IMG/VR virus record: IMGVR_UViG_3300002141_000035
Location: 1-57,506 of that record
Length of the DNA stretch: 57,506 bases
Origin: a virus
Direction: 5' to 3' (one strand)
Shown here: positions 32,426 through 41,828 of the stretch, piece by piece
Position numbering within the stretch: the stretch's first letter is position 1
Layout: every line of letters starts with the position of its first letter
Notes under the pieces: model-generated
What the model was told of the DNA's origin: nothing
The model's database searches: none
The model's input: only the letters and a program-made list of their open reading frames with translations
Position numbers and translations under genes: made by a program

Positions 32426-32923
32426 ATGATATTAGGATTTGATGCGTCTACTACAACCGTGGGGTGGTCTTTCTGTGAAAACAACGTTATACTCGACGCG
32501 GGATTCATAGATATAAAAAAGTTGGAAACTTCCAAAGAAAAAACCTTCCACGTTCTGACTACATTGAAGTCTCATAAACTTCTTCCCCAAGTTAAAACAA
32601 TTCATCTCGAATCCGCACTCAGTGGTTTTGCTGGGGGATTCACCTCACAACAGGTGATAATTAAATTGGCACGATTCAACGCGGTATTTGAGTATATCGT
32701 GGCTGAAGAATGGAATCATCCAGTCGTTCTTCTCAATGTTAATACTACTCGTAAAAAAGTTCTCGGAAAGTGTCGTGAAAAAGGTATAAAATCCAAAGAA
32801 TTCGTCAAGATGTATTTGGAGAAGATTCACCCAATCCACCAATTTGACGTTCTCAATAAAAAAGGAAATTGGGACGAACGTAATTCCGATATGTATGATG
32901 CAATGATACTTTCGTTATATTAA
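32426..32923 (+). CDS. RuvC-like Holliday junction resolvase
   Basis: 165 residues with an RNase H-like fold pattern. The first acidic residue is in MILGFDASTTTVGWSF (Asp6), a second in TIHLESALSGF (Glu near residue 67), and a C-terminal acidic pair in ERNSDMYDAMI (about 154-164). This layout matches RuvC-type resolvases, which cut branched DNA before packaging. T4 uses an unrelated enzyme (gp49) for this step. It stands directly before the primase and the gp46/47 fusion. Confidence 0.78.
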   Translation: MILGFDASTTTVGWSFCENNVILDAGFIDIKKLETSKEKTFHVLTTLKSHKLLPQVKTIHLESALSGFAGGFTSQQVIIKLARFNAVFEYIVAEEWNHPVVLLNVNTTRKKVLGKCREKGIKSKEFVKMYLEKIHPIHQFDVLNKKGNWDERNSDMYDAMILSLY

Positions 32924-32924
32924 A

Positions 32925-32953
32925 TTGACCTTTTCTATAATTTAGAGTAGTTT
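32925..32953 (+). promoter_or_regulatory. Early-type promoter, abuts the primase ATG
   Basis: TTGACC (32925-32930), a 17-bp spacer containing TTCTATAATTTAGAG like the early-cluster copies, and TAGTTT (32948-32953). The ATG at 32960 is 7 nt past the -10 box. The -35 box begins directly after the resolvase stop. Confidence 0.5.
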
Positions 32954-32959
32954 ACGGAC

Positions 32960-33913
32960 ATGTTACATCAGGAAGAGATTGTATCAGTTTTAAACAAAGC
33001 GTTAAATCAGAAGGCTAAAATTAGAAAAGGCACTGATGCGGTTTATTTCTGCCCTAAATGTAAACATTACAAACGAAAGTTGGAAGTCAACTTAATTACA
33101 GGTAAGTATAATTGTTGGTCATGTGATTTTTCCGGGTTAACTCTTCGATCTCTTTTCAAAAAACTCAACGTTTCCCGTGAATTATACCGACTAGTTGATA
33201 TAAAATCGACGCATAATATCGACGTGGATATTGATGTCGTCAATTTACGAAATCTATTCTCACCAAAAGAAAATGTGGCTGAGATTGTCAATCTTCCAAA
33301 AGATTATAGACCACTATCCGAATATCACAACTCTCCAGAATATAGAAATGCGTTGAAATATTTGAAAGCAAGGAACGTATCTGATTACGATATTCATCGT
33401 TACCAAATTGGATATTGTGAAGATGGTGATTATCGTCAACGAATCATCGTTCCTTCATACGATGGTGATAACAATTTGAATTTTTTCGTGGGTCGTAGTT
33501 ATTATGACCAATGTTCTCTAAAGTATAAGAACTATGAGGGAAGTAAAAACGTGATTGGGTTTGAATCTTTGGTGGACTTCACACAGGAAATAACATTGGT
33601 TGAAGGTTCTTTTGATGCAATGGCGATTAGATATAATTGTGTTCCGTTATTTGGGAAAACATTGTCCAGAAAACTACGAGAATCGTTGATATTAAATGGA
33701 GTAACGTCGGTAAACGTGGTATTAGATAACGATGCGTTGTCAGAATGTCTCAATATTGTGACATTCTTAATGAAAAACAACATTAAAACAAAGTGTGTTG
33801 TCATGACGGAGAAAGACCCGTCAAAACTTGGATTTGAAAAAACTTGGGAGATTATCAATAATACAAAATTTATCGACTTCGATGAAATGTGTAAGTTAAA
33901 AATGAATTTATGA
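32960..33913 (+). CDS. DNA primase (zinc-binding plus TOPRIM)
   Basis: 317 residues. Four cysteines form a zinc ribbon: CPKC (31, 34) and CWSC (52, 55). The TOPRIM core follows with TLVEGSFDAMAI (Glu near residue 214) and VNVVLDNDALSE (Asp-x-Asp near 255). The enzyme would make RNA primers for lagging-strand synthesis. The size is similar to T4 gp61 (342). No helicase domain is attached. Its TGA overlaps the next ATG (33910-33913), so it is coupled to the gp47-gp46 fusion. Confidence 0.88.
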   Translation: MLHQEEIVSVLNKALNQKAKIRKGTDAVYFCPKCKHYKRKLEVNLITGKYNCWSCDFSGLTLRSLFKKLNVSRELYRLVDIKSTHNIDVDIDVVNLRNLFSPKENVAEIVNLPKDYRPLSEYHNSPEYRNALKYLKARNVSDYDIHRYQIGYCEDGDYRQRIIVPSYDGDNNLNFFVGRSYYDQCSLKYKNYEGSKNVIGFESLVDFTQEITLVEGSFDAMAIRYNCVPLFGKTLSRKLRESLILNGVTSVNVVLDNDALSECLNIVTFLMKNNIKTKCVVMTEKDPSKLGFEKTWEIINNTKFIDFDEMCKLKMNL

Positions 33914-36900
33914 ACGTGCAAAAATTGAACTGTGATGTGACGGAGTTTATTGGAATATTTCACATTGCGGATATTCACATCCGATTAACAAAAAGACACG
34001 ATGAATATCTCGACGTGTTTGAAAGGTTATATGAGGTCGTTGCGAAGACCCCGGAAAATACATGTGTCGCAATATTGGGTGATTTATTTCACTCTAAATC
34101 AAATCTCAGTCCCGAATGTGTGGGTATAGCTTCTGATTTCTTACGAAGACTTGCTGATTTGCGTCCGACTATATTGATTGCGGGAAATCACGACGCAACT
34201 TTGACCAACAAGAGTCGAATGGATAGTTTGAGTCCGATTGTCAATGCTATCAATCACAAAAATCTATTCTACTTGAAGGATACTGGTATTTATATCTTAG
34301 GAGACATTGTATTCAACCACATGTCCGTGTTCGATCCCGTAGAGAGTTATATCAGAGCCACCGACATTCCTAAAATATACACCAATCAAGCAAGACACGT
34401 CATTGCGTTGTATCATGGAGCTGTTCATGATGCAGTCTCCGACGTCGGGTATCGAATTAACAATCAATCGGTGACCGCAAATCTATTTGATGGACATGAT
34501 ATTGTCTTATTGGGGGATATTCACAAATATCAGACACTTGAAATTCCAGATTCCGATACGAAAATTGTATATGTTGGTAGTTTAATCCAACAAAATCACG
34601 GAGAATCTCTTGACAGCCATGGGTATGTATTGTGGAATTTAAAACAACGAATACACAAACAATTTGATATTGGTAATGAAAGGGGTTTCTATACTATCGA
34701 CATTGATAAGGGACACCTTAAAACGGATTTATCAAATCTTCCTAAGAAAGTCAAATTACGAGTGAGATGTAATGACTCAGATTATTTAGAAATCAAAGCT
34801 GTCATTGATGAAATTCGTAAACGTTGTGAGGTAGAACATTTGGTGTATTTAAAATCCGCTAGTGGAACCACACCAAACTCAGCTGCGGTCAGTGTGGAAG
34901 AACTTTCATTGGCTGATTTGAATTCTGTGGAACATCAGAACAAGTTAATTAAAGAATATCTTATGGCTCATACATCGGATAAAGAGGTTACCGATGATAT
35001 GTATGAGACGATTTTTCAAATCAATACACAACAGAATCAGTTGATTGACAAAGATAAATTGGTCCGAAACATTCGATGGAAACCTAAAAAATTCGAGTTT
35101 AGTAACATGTTTAGTTACGGTGAGGATAACGTCATTGATTTTACAAAGATGAAAGATGTAATTGGATTGTTTGCATCCAATGCTTCGGGAAAATCCTCGT
35201 TAATGTCTGCATTGAGTTTTTGTATATTTGATAAATGTGATAGAGCATTTAAAGCAACGCACATTTTAAATTCACAAAAGGCTACATTCCACTGTAAATT
35301 CAACTTTGAAATAGATAACACCGATTACTTCATTGAACGAAATGGTAAGTCGGATAAAAAGGGAAATGTAAAAGTGGATGTCAAATTCTGGAAAGAGGAA
35401 AATGGTTCCATAATCGAATTAAACGGAGAGGCTCGTCGTAGCACCAATGATTTAATCCGTGATTTTGTGGGTAGTTATGAGGATTTCATCTTAACGGTGT
35501 TATCCATCCAAAATAACAAATCGGGTAATTTTGTTGATATGGGACAGTCCGAACGTAAAGATTTGTTATCACAATTTATGGGATTGAATATCTTCGATAT
35601 ACTACACAGTAGTGCGTCGGAGACACTTAAAGAATTGAATAATGATGTCAAGTTATACCACCGTTATGATAACGGTGTGTCGATTGACGATTTGAGTGAA
35701 TCCATTGATGGATTCAAATTAGATTTGGTGACTTTAAATGAAGAGTCGGATAGACTGGTTGGTGAAAAGGAAAAATTGAATTCTTCGTTATTTGAAGAAA
35801 CCACCAAGTTGATTAAAATTGAGAACAATATTCCGAAGAATATTACATCCCTCGAATCGACACGTATTTCAGTATCTACAACCATTGCAAAATCGGAGAG
35901 TCAGATTGTAACATTGCAGGAATCTTTGAAGTTGGAATCAATTGAGTTGGAAAATACCAAAGAAGAATTGAAATCTATTGACACCGACGACGTTTCACAA
36001 AAATTCAATCAACTAAAAACGTTGCGAGAACAATTACAATCTATTAAACACATCATTGAGACGAAGAAGATTTTCATCACTGCTAAATTAGATAAAATCA
36101 ATAGATTACATAACCACCAATATGATCCAAACTGCAAATATTGTGTCAACAATTCATTTGTTAAAGATGCGTTGGATGCGGAAAGCTCCCTCGACAATGA
36201 TAAGGTAGAGGCTAATGATTTAGTCATCAATTATGAGGATAAGAAAAAACACATTGAGTCATTGGTGTATGTCGAAGAATTGCAACGAAAGTGTGATTTA
36301 TTAAAAGTCAAGTTGAATAACTGCGACAGACGTATCATCTCTATAAACCGAGAAATTACATCTTTGGAGTCAACCGTCCAGTCGAACAGTGTTCACCTAA
36401 CTAAGTTGGATAACGACATCAAACTCTATTACGACAATGAATCGAATATCAAATATAACCTCGAAGTGGAGTTGAAAGTAGGTAAAATACAACAGGAGAT
36501 TAGAAACACCGATATATTAATCAAACAGAATAATACCAAGATAATCAACTTGTCTGCAAATTTGAGTGGATATGAAAAGAACATGCAGGAGAAAATTGTC
36601 AACCGAGATAAGATGAAAAAAACCGAATCTGATTTGAAGTTATACGATTTATACGTCAAATCGGTTTCCCGTGACGGTATTCCATTTGATTTAATATCCA
36701 AGGCTGTCCCGGTTATTGAAAGTGACGTCAATGAAATTTTATCTCAGATTGTGGATTTCTCGGTAAATATAGAAACCGATGGAAAAAATGTCGTCACCAA
36801 TCTGGTGTATAGTGATAAGAAGTGGCCGTTAGAAATGGCGAGTGGGTTGGAGAAGTTCTTAACCTCTTTGGTCATCCGAGTTGCATTAATCAATCTCTCA

Positions 36901-37110
36901 AACCTACCTAGACCCAATTTCATCGCTATTGACGAGGGATTTGGGTGTGCGGATTCGGATAATTTGTCATCTATGCAATCCCTATTTGCAATATTGAAGT
37001 CGAATTTCGATTTTATGTTGATAATAAGTCATTTGGATATGATGAAAGATATGGTGGATGGTCAAATTGAGATAAAGAAAGAAGATGGACACTCGAAAAT
37101 AGTATATTGA
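33910..37110 (+). CDS. Single-chain gp47-gp46 (SbcD-SbcC / Mre11-Rad50) recombination nuclease
   Basis: 1066 residues. The N-terminal 350 residues are a metallophosphoesterase: IFHIADIHIR (Asp21, His23), ILGDLFHSK, IAGNHDAT, ALYHGAVHD, LLGDIHKYQ. From about residue 395 an SMC-type ATPase follows: Walker A LFASNASGKSS (about 420-430), a long coiled coil with a zinc hook CKYC (about 742-745), a second coil, and Walker B FIAIDEGFG (about 1003-1011). T4 makes these as two proteins (339 and 560 residues). Here both are in one unbroken frame. The complex processes DNA ends for recombination-dependent replication. Confidence 0.92.
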   Translation: MNVQKLNCDVTEFIGIFHIADIHIRLTKRHDEYLDVFERLYEVVAKTPENTCVAILGDLFHSKSNLSPECVGIASDFLRRLADLRPTILIAGNHDATLTNKSRMDSLSPIVNAINHKNLFYLKDTGIYILGDIVFNHMSVFDPVESYIRATDIPKIYTNQARHVIALYHGAVHDAVSDVGYRINNQSVTANLFDGHDIVLLGDIHKYQTLEIPDSDTKIVYVGSLIQQNHGESLDSHGYVLWNLKQRIHKQFDIGNERGFYTIDIDKGHLKTDLSNLPKKVKLRVRCNDSDYLEIKAVIDEIRKRCEVEHLVYLKSASGTTPNSAAVSVEELSLADLNSVEHQNKLIKEYLMAHTSDKEVTDDMYETIFQINTQQNQLIDKDKLVRNIRWKPKKFEFSNMFSYGEDNVIDFTKMKDVIGLFASNASGKSSLMSALSFCIFDKCDRAFKATHILNSQKATFHCKFNFEIDNTDYFIERNGKSDKKGNVKVDVKFWKEENGSIIELNGEARRSTNDLIRDFVGSYEDFILTVLSIQNNKSGNFVDMGQSERKDLLSQFMGLNIFDILHSSASETLKELNNDVKLYHRYDNGVSIDDLSESIDGFKLDLVTLNEESDRLVGEKEKLNSSLFEETTKLIKIENNIPKNITSLESTRISVSTTIAKSESQIVTLQESLKLESIELENTKEELKSIDTDDVSQKFNQLKTLREQLQSIKHIIETKKIFITAKLDKINRLHNHQYDPNCKYCVNNSFVKDALDAESSLDNDKVEANDLVINYEDKKKHIESLVYVEELQRKCDLLKVKLNNCDRRIISINREITSLESTVQSNSVHLTKLDNDIKLYYDNESNIKYNLEVELKVGKIQQEIRNTDILIKQNNTKIINLSANLSGYEKNMQEKIVNRDKMKKTESDLKLYDLYVKSVSRDGIPFDLISKAVPVIESDVNEILSQIVDFSVNIETDGKNVVTNLVYSDKKWPLEMASGLEKFLTSLVIRVALINLSNLPRPNFIAIDEGFGCADSDNLSSMQSLFAILKSNFDFMLIISHLDMMKDMVDGQIEIKKEDGHSKIVY

Positions 37111-37114
37111 TACC

Positions 37115-37121
37115 TATTTAT
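37115..37121 (+). promoter_or_regulatory. Candidate late promoter element TATTTAT
   Basis: CCTATTTATAGG, a short palindrome, 10 nt before the ATG at 37132. Confidence 0.4.
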
Positions 37122-37131
37122 AGGCATCATT

Positions 37132-39528
37132 ATGCATGGTAGCACCAAAAAGGGAACAAAATACAGTCTATTAAATCGACCAGTCGATATTGAAGATACG
37201 TCATATCGTTCAGAATATTTCGTCATATCGGATTTAAATCCCACGTTGACGGCTGGTAAAAATATGTTCACCATAAACGGGTCGAATAAGTTAAAGCCTC
37301 GATCCGGCATTTTGTTGGAAATATTGGATTCTAAAGGTGGAGTATTGTATTACGAAACCGCTAAATCGGGTTATTTTTCTTATGCCGATACAACCGATTT
37401 GGTAGTTTCTATCCATATTTATGAATCCACACCGTCCGGCTTTGGTAAAGTTGTATTGATGGGAACGACGGTTGATGGTAAAGTTGTTCGTTGGAACACA
37501 AATATAAAGATTAACCCAACTTTGGATAACTCATCTAAAGTTACATTTTTCAATACACCCTCGGTTGAAACTGAGGAATTTTTATCTCTTATATTAAATG
37601 AGTCAATATCCAGTGGTTCACAAACCATTGAAACTATTAACGGCAGCGTTAAGGGATATTCACTATTTCCAAAAATATACACTGATATACATTCCATAGA
37701 TATTCGGAAAACTGATTTAGATTATCGACTCTCATACACCGACACCTCATCTGCAATTGATTTAAATTCATTCAATTTACAAAATAAAGATAGAGAAATC
37801 GAACTTTACATAAGTGAAATATCATACCTAGATAATAACGTATTGAAAAACAAAGTTGTTAATATCACGGAATCTTTCTTTGTTGATGGAGTAACAAATA
37901 CGACCGAACTTCAATTGGATAGACCATTCACATATTACATTAATAATACGACTCAAATAGTGCCTATTGTATCAGCATCATTCACACAAACATTAAATTC
38001 GAGCACATACTTAACATCTTCGGGATTGATTACATCATCCCTTAACCCCGATGGTGTTCCTGATCCTACAATATATCTTTCACAGAGAGTTGATGGGGAA
38101 GATTTATTTTTGAAAGAGGCATTTCTTGATATAACCTATAAAAATCTAAAAACGTTGACGGGAAAAGTTCATAGACATAAAGTTTACAGACGTAGTTTAA
38201 ATAAGGCATCGGAATTTGAATGTATCGCCGATGAACCACTTATCGAAAAAGAATTCATATTTGATTCTTCGACAATTAACAGGTTTTATGCGAATATTGG
38301 TGAGTTTTACGAACAGAATCACATAGCCAAATATTACTACACCAGTTCGGCGGATTTAACGTTGACTCAGAGTTCGATTACTCATTTGAATTCGATGATT
38401 TGTAATTCGACAGATGTTAATTTGAATCAAAGTCGATATATCATAATAAAGAATGATACTTCATTGGTCACAAGTCTGACTTCTTCAGCTTCATATGTCG
38501 ATTTTAATGCAAATTCGTTTGCGAATAAAACAGGTTCTTCATATGATTCCAATTTTATTAAATTGTATAAAAATACAGACTATCTATTTTCATCGAACGT
38601 TGACATTGTAAAAAACAATCCGGTAAGTGAGAGTAGATTATTATTCTATTTGACTGGTTCCTACAATACATCAACCGCAACCGTAGAACAAAACTATATC
38701 AATGGTAAAGGATTGTTATTAAAAGAGTATAACCTTCCGATTGGGACAAATTTAAAATCGTTCACGAAAGATGATTTCAATTTATTGAATTTTATCAACG
38801 ACTATATCGGAACAATTGTTATCATACCAGTCAATATCAGTCAATTTAGAATTGATAATCTATCTTTGACATCCCATGCGGAATTTGGTTTTTCACCAGA
38901 TACCTTCTTCACCCGAATATCCTTCCCGGTCAGTATTAAAAACGAACAGTTTGAAATAAAGGTGGAATTTTTAGATATTAATAACAATTCAATTTACTCA
39001 GGTATTCGTAAAATTGTTAATATGGATAGGAATGGCGAAACGTTGGCGAAGAATATTCCCAATTTTGTTACTGCGGACACCGGCACTATCATAAATGCAT
39101 TGGCATCTGGTAGTGGTAAATTGACATTATCATCATCCCGTGATTCATCACAATCTTTTACAGTTGATAGAGCTACTCTATCCGTCATTGAAAGTTTCGT
39201 CGTACAAAAGGATAATTCCAGTGGTAATGCATTTTTCGTGGTGGAGAGCACGGATACCGAGGATTACTGTCGAGTTGATGGTAAATTATACATGACTGGT
39301 TCGATATACATGTCTCCATCCGAACGGCTATATGGAACTAGTAGTTATTCAATTTCCGCGAGTCAATCAAATAGTAGTAGTTATTTGAATTATGGTGTAT
39401 CCAATAACCACGTGACCCAATTCACCGCGTCATCGTTTGATGGTGCAGCGAGAACTGCATCGGGTTATATTCCCATAAACCTCAATGGATCAACCGTTTA
39501 TATTCCTTACTTTACTGCTATTTCTTAA
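37132..39528 (+). CDS. Large structural protein of unknown location in the virion
   Basis: 798 residues. The N-terminal domain reads MHGSTKKGTKYSLLNRPVDI and SGILLEILDSKGGVLYYETA; beta-strand patterns continue throughout, with a C-terminal end GYIPINLNGSTVYIPYFTAI. No enzymatic motif is seen. The late-type element and its place just before the terminase genes suggest a virion protein, perhaps of neck or baseplate. The specific T4 counterpart is not recognised. Confidence 0.7.
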   Translation: MHGSTKKGTKYSLLNRPVDIEDTSYRSEYFVISDLNPTLTAGKNMFTINGSNKLKPRSGILLEILDSKGGVLYYETAKSGYFSYADTTDLVVSIHIYESTPSGFGKVVLMGTTVDGKVVRWNTNIKINPTLDNSSKVTFFNTPSVETEEFLSLILNESISSGSQTIETINGSVKGYSLFPKIYTDIHSIDIRKTDLDYRLSYTDTSSAIDLNSFNLQNKDREIELYISEISYLDNNVLKNKVVNITESFFVDGVTNTTELQLDRPFTYYINNTTQIVPIVSASFTQTLNSSTYLTSSGLITSSLNPDGVPDPTIYLSQRVDGEDLFLKEAFLDITYKNLKTLTGKVHRHKVYRRSLNKASEFECIADEPLIEKEFIFDSSTINRFYANIGEFYEQNHIAKYYYTSSADLTLTQSSITHLNSMICNSTDVNLNQSRYIIIKNDTSLVTSLTSSASYVDFNANSFANKTGSSYDSNFIKLYKNTDYLFSSNVDIVKNNPVSESRLLFYLTGSYNTSTATVEQNYINGKGLLLKEYNLPIGTNLKSFTKDDFNLLNFINDYIGTIVIIPVNISQFRIDNLSLTSHAEFGFSPDTFFTRISFPVSIKNEQFEIKVEFLDINNNSIYSGIRKIVNMDRNGETLAKNIPNFVTADTGTIINALASGSGKLTLSSSRDSSQSFTVDRATLSVIESFVVQKDNSSGNAFFVVESTDTEDYCRVDGKLYMTGSIYMSPSERLYGTSSYSISASQSNSSSYLNYGVSNNHVTQFTASSFDGAARTASGYIPINLNGSTVYIPYFTAIS

Positions 39529-39537
39529 TTTTGAGAC

Positions 39538-39544
39538 TATTTAT
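39538..39544 (+). promoter_or_regulatory. Candidate late promoter element TATTTAT
   Basis: GACTATTTATG directly after the stop of the 798-residue gene. The next ATG is 92 nt downstream (39637), so here a leader would remain. Confidence 0.3.
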
Positions 39545-39636
39545 GTATAAAATAGAGACTTTCGATAAATTTACGAATTAAAATTAAACTTCAAATAAAC
39601 CGAAATGTATATATCTTTGTTAAATGGTTATATAAT

Positions 39637-40242
39637 ATGAAAAGAGCAAAAAACAAAAGCAACATCGAAATCGTAAAAGGATATTTGGCAGGCGAACGAC
39701 CATTCACACAAGTTGGTTGGGTGCCGGATTTTAAAAAACGAAAAGAAGGTGAAACTTGGACCGATGCACAAAATAAGTCTTGGATTTTCAAAGGTGGTCG
39801 TAAAAAACGTGTCAATAAGAGTGTAAAAATAAATCCAGATGACGTTAGATTGAGATGTAAAGATTGTCAAATGGATGTTAAATGGGGTAATTATCTCGAT
39901 GATCGAGTTTTTTACAAAAGCGGTAGATGTTACGATTGTTTAATCAAATTTGAAACCAAATTGAAACGTGATGGTGAATTTCGTCACTACGAACAAGTCA
40001 AAATTTTCAAAAATCAAAAAGGATTTTGTTTGGATTTGAAGGGTAAACTCGAAGATACCATAAAATATCTCGAAAACTCCAACGAGGACATCGTTTATAT
40101 AAACGAAGATGGTAGTAAAGATGTTTGGAAAGATACAACTAAAGGTCAAGTGTTGGAAGATGCAAAACGTGATTATCAGGAATGTTTGGATGCATTGGTT
40201 CGGATTGATGAACAGTTGGAAAAGTTAAAGAAATATGAGTGA
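39637..40242 (+). CDS. Zinc-ribbon protein upstream of the terminase
   Basis: 201 residues. Two pairs of cysteines, CKDC (about residues 73-76) and CYDC (about 98-101), probably hold a zinc ion. The C-terminal half is a long charged helix (LEDAKRDYQECLDALVRIDE). Its position matches T4 gene 16 (small terminase), and it overlaps terL by 8 nt, but the sequence does not look like a typical gp16. DNA binding during packaging is a reasonable but unproven guess. Confidence 0.65.
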   Translation: MKRAKNKSNIEIVKGYLAGERPFTQVGWVPDFKKRKEGETWTDAQNKSWIFKGGRKKRVNKSVKINPDDVRLRCKDCQMDVKWGNYLDDRVFYKSGRCYDCLIKFETKLKRDGEFRHYEQVKIFKNQKGFCLDLKGKLEDTIKYLENSNEDIVYINEDGSKDVWKDTTKGQVLEDAKRDYQECLDALVRIDEQLEKLKKYE

Positions 40243-41077
40243 CCCAAAAGTTAATTTACGAGATGTAATTAAGAGTGAGTATTCTAGGTGTTTGGTGGAT
40301 CCAATATACTTCATGAAGAAGTATGTTAAAATTCAACATCCGCTTCGGGGGACAATTCCATTTGAACTTTATCCATTTCAGGAAAAAGCGTTGAGAGAAT
40401 TATGCGATAATAATTACAACATTATTCTCAAATCACGTCAGATGGGTATTACCACTCTGACGTCCGCATACTCATTATGGATGATGATTTTCCATCCTGA
40501 TAAAAACATTCTCTGTATCAGTATCAAACAAGAAACGTCGAAAGAAATTGTTACACGGGTAAGATTTGCAAACAATAATCTACCTTCTTGGTTGAAATTA
40601 CAATGTGTTGAAGATAATCGGCTTTCCCTCCGATTAAAAAATGGTTCTCAAATCAAAGCAGTTTCATCATCCGGTGATGCAGGTCGTTCTTCCGCACTTT
40701 CATTGTTGATTATTGACGAAGCAGCCTTCATTGACAATATCGAAGAAATTTGGTTGTCCGCACAATACACTCTATCTACTGGTGGTAAAGCAATTATTCT
40801 CAGTACTCCAAACGGTGTTGGTAATTTCTTTCATAAGACGTGGATGAAAGCAGCGGCAGATGAAAATGAATTCAATACCATTAACCTCCCTTGGTATTTA
40901 CATCCAGAAAGAGATCAACACTGGCGAGATAAACAAACGGAATTGTCCGGTGTAAAAGGTTCGGCTCAAGAATGTGATTGTCTGTGGGGAGAATCCAAAG
41001 TTTGTGTTCGAGATATAAACACCAAAGTCGTAAGTTATATGACATTGGAAGAATTATTCATCTCTTTATCAAATTAA
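40235..41077 (+). CDS. terL: Terminase large subunit, N-terminal part, fused to split-intein N-fragment
   Basis: 280 residues. Residues 1-248 are the TerL ATPase domain: Walker A-like LKSRQMGITTLTSAYS (about 70-85), Walker B LLIIDEAAFID (about 156-166), and the coupling region LSTPNGVGNFFHKTW. At Cys249 (TGT 40979-40981) an intein begins: CLWGESKVCVRDINTKVVSY continuing MTLEELFISLSN to the stop. The Cys1 and the GES/T-KV pattern are intein block A. The nuclease half of the terminase is missing here and lies in the gene at 41821. The packaging motor would be rebuilt by protein trans-splicing. Confidence 0.93.
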   Translation: MSDPKVNLRDVIKSEYSRCLVDPIYFMKKYVKIQHPLRGTIPFELYPFQEKALRELCDNNYNIILKSRQMGITTLTSAYSLWMMIFHPDKNILCISIKQETSKEIVTRVRFANNNLPSWLKLQCVEDNRLSLRLKNGSQIKAVSSSGDAGRSSALSLLIIDEAAFIDNIEEIWLSAQYTLSTGGKAIILSTPNGVGNFFHKTWMKAAADENEFNTINLPWYLHPERDQHWRDKQTELSGVKGSAQECDCLWGESKVCVRDINTKVVSYMTLEELFISLSN

Positions 41078-41080
41078 CAC

Positions 41081-41087
41081 TATTTAT
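41081..41087 (+). promoter_or_regulatory. Candidate late promoter element TATTTAT
   Basis: CACTATTTATACG in the 28-nt gap between the terL N-part and the endonuclease gene; ATG at 41106. Confidence 0.35.
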
Positions 41088-41090
41088 ACG

Positions 41091-41105
41091 CAAGAATGTG
41101 ACTGT
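41091..41105 (+). repeat. Copy of the terL extein/intein junction codons
   Basis: CAAGAATGTGACTGT matches 40967-40981 (CAAGAATGTGATTGT) at 14 of 15 positions. Both encode Gln-Glu-Cys-Asp-Cys, and the single difference is synonymous. It lies immediately before, and in frame with, the endonuclease ATG. Confidence 0.8.
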
Positions 41106-41828
41106 ATGAATTATGTTAAATTAGGTTGGGATAATATAAAATTAGAATTGAACTCTATTAATGAATTTTATTCTTTATCCGAGACAGTTAGTAGATTAAA
41201 GCATGAAAATTTTTATAAATCTTTGTTTGGTAAAGCAAAAAACAGAACTCTAATAAAATCTGATCCAATTTTGTATAAATCAATATATACATGGACTTCT
41301 ATTTTAGAATTAACGTTTAAAAGTCAAAAATCATACAAAGGAAATTTTAATTTCAAATATCGTATTTTGTTTTTAGTAGAAAAAAATGCAGATGTCCAGA
41401 AATTACTATGTAAATGTGGTAAACGATATACATGGAACACATATTGTAGATATTGTCCAGAATATCATGTTACTTGTAAATCACATTCTACGGAAACGAA
41501 GAAAAAACAAAGAATTGCAGCCATAAATTATATATCAAATTGTTCCGGTAAATGTGTTCCTAGATATAATCGCAGTGCAATTAAATTGATTGAATCATAT
41601 GGACGTGATAATGGATATAATTTTCGGCACGCAGAAAACGGTGGTGAAGTGTTTCTATCAAGTTTAGGATATTGGTTAGATGCTTATGATGAGGAAAAAA
41701 ATGTTGTTTTGGAGATTGATGAACCGAGACATTTTAAAAATGGAAAACTAAAAAACAAAGATTTACAGAGACAAGTTGAGATAGAAAATTTTCTAGGATG
41801 TAAATTTGTACGGATTAAATATGATTAA
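41106..41828 (+). CDS. Free-standing homing endonuclease, Vsr-like EDxHD type
   Basis: 240 residues. The nuclease core is near the C-terminus: GGEVFLSSLGYWLDAYDEEK (Glu and Asp), NVVLEIDEPRHF (Asp, His), then a basic stretch and GCKFVRIKYD. This follows the Vsr-like EDxHD family described with fractured phage genes. A zinc-finger-like cysteine cluster (CKC, CRYC, C at about residues 102-124) precedes it. The gene sits exactly between the two terminase halves and its end overlaps the start of the second half by 8 nt. It presumably cuts unfractured terL alleles to spread the split arrangement. Confidence 0.85.
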   Translation: MNYVKLGWDNIKLELNSINEFYSLSETVSRLKHENFYKSLFGKAKNRTLIKSDPILYKSIYTWTSILELTFKSQKSYKGNFNFKYRILFLVEKNADVQKLLCKCGKRYTWNTYCRYCPEYHVTCKSHSTETKKKQRIAAINYISNCSGKCVPRYNRSAIKLIESYGRDNGYNFRHAENGGEVFLSSLGYWLDAYDEEKNVVLEIDEPRHFKNGKLKNKDLQRQVEIENFLGCKFVRIKYD

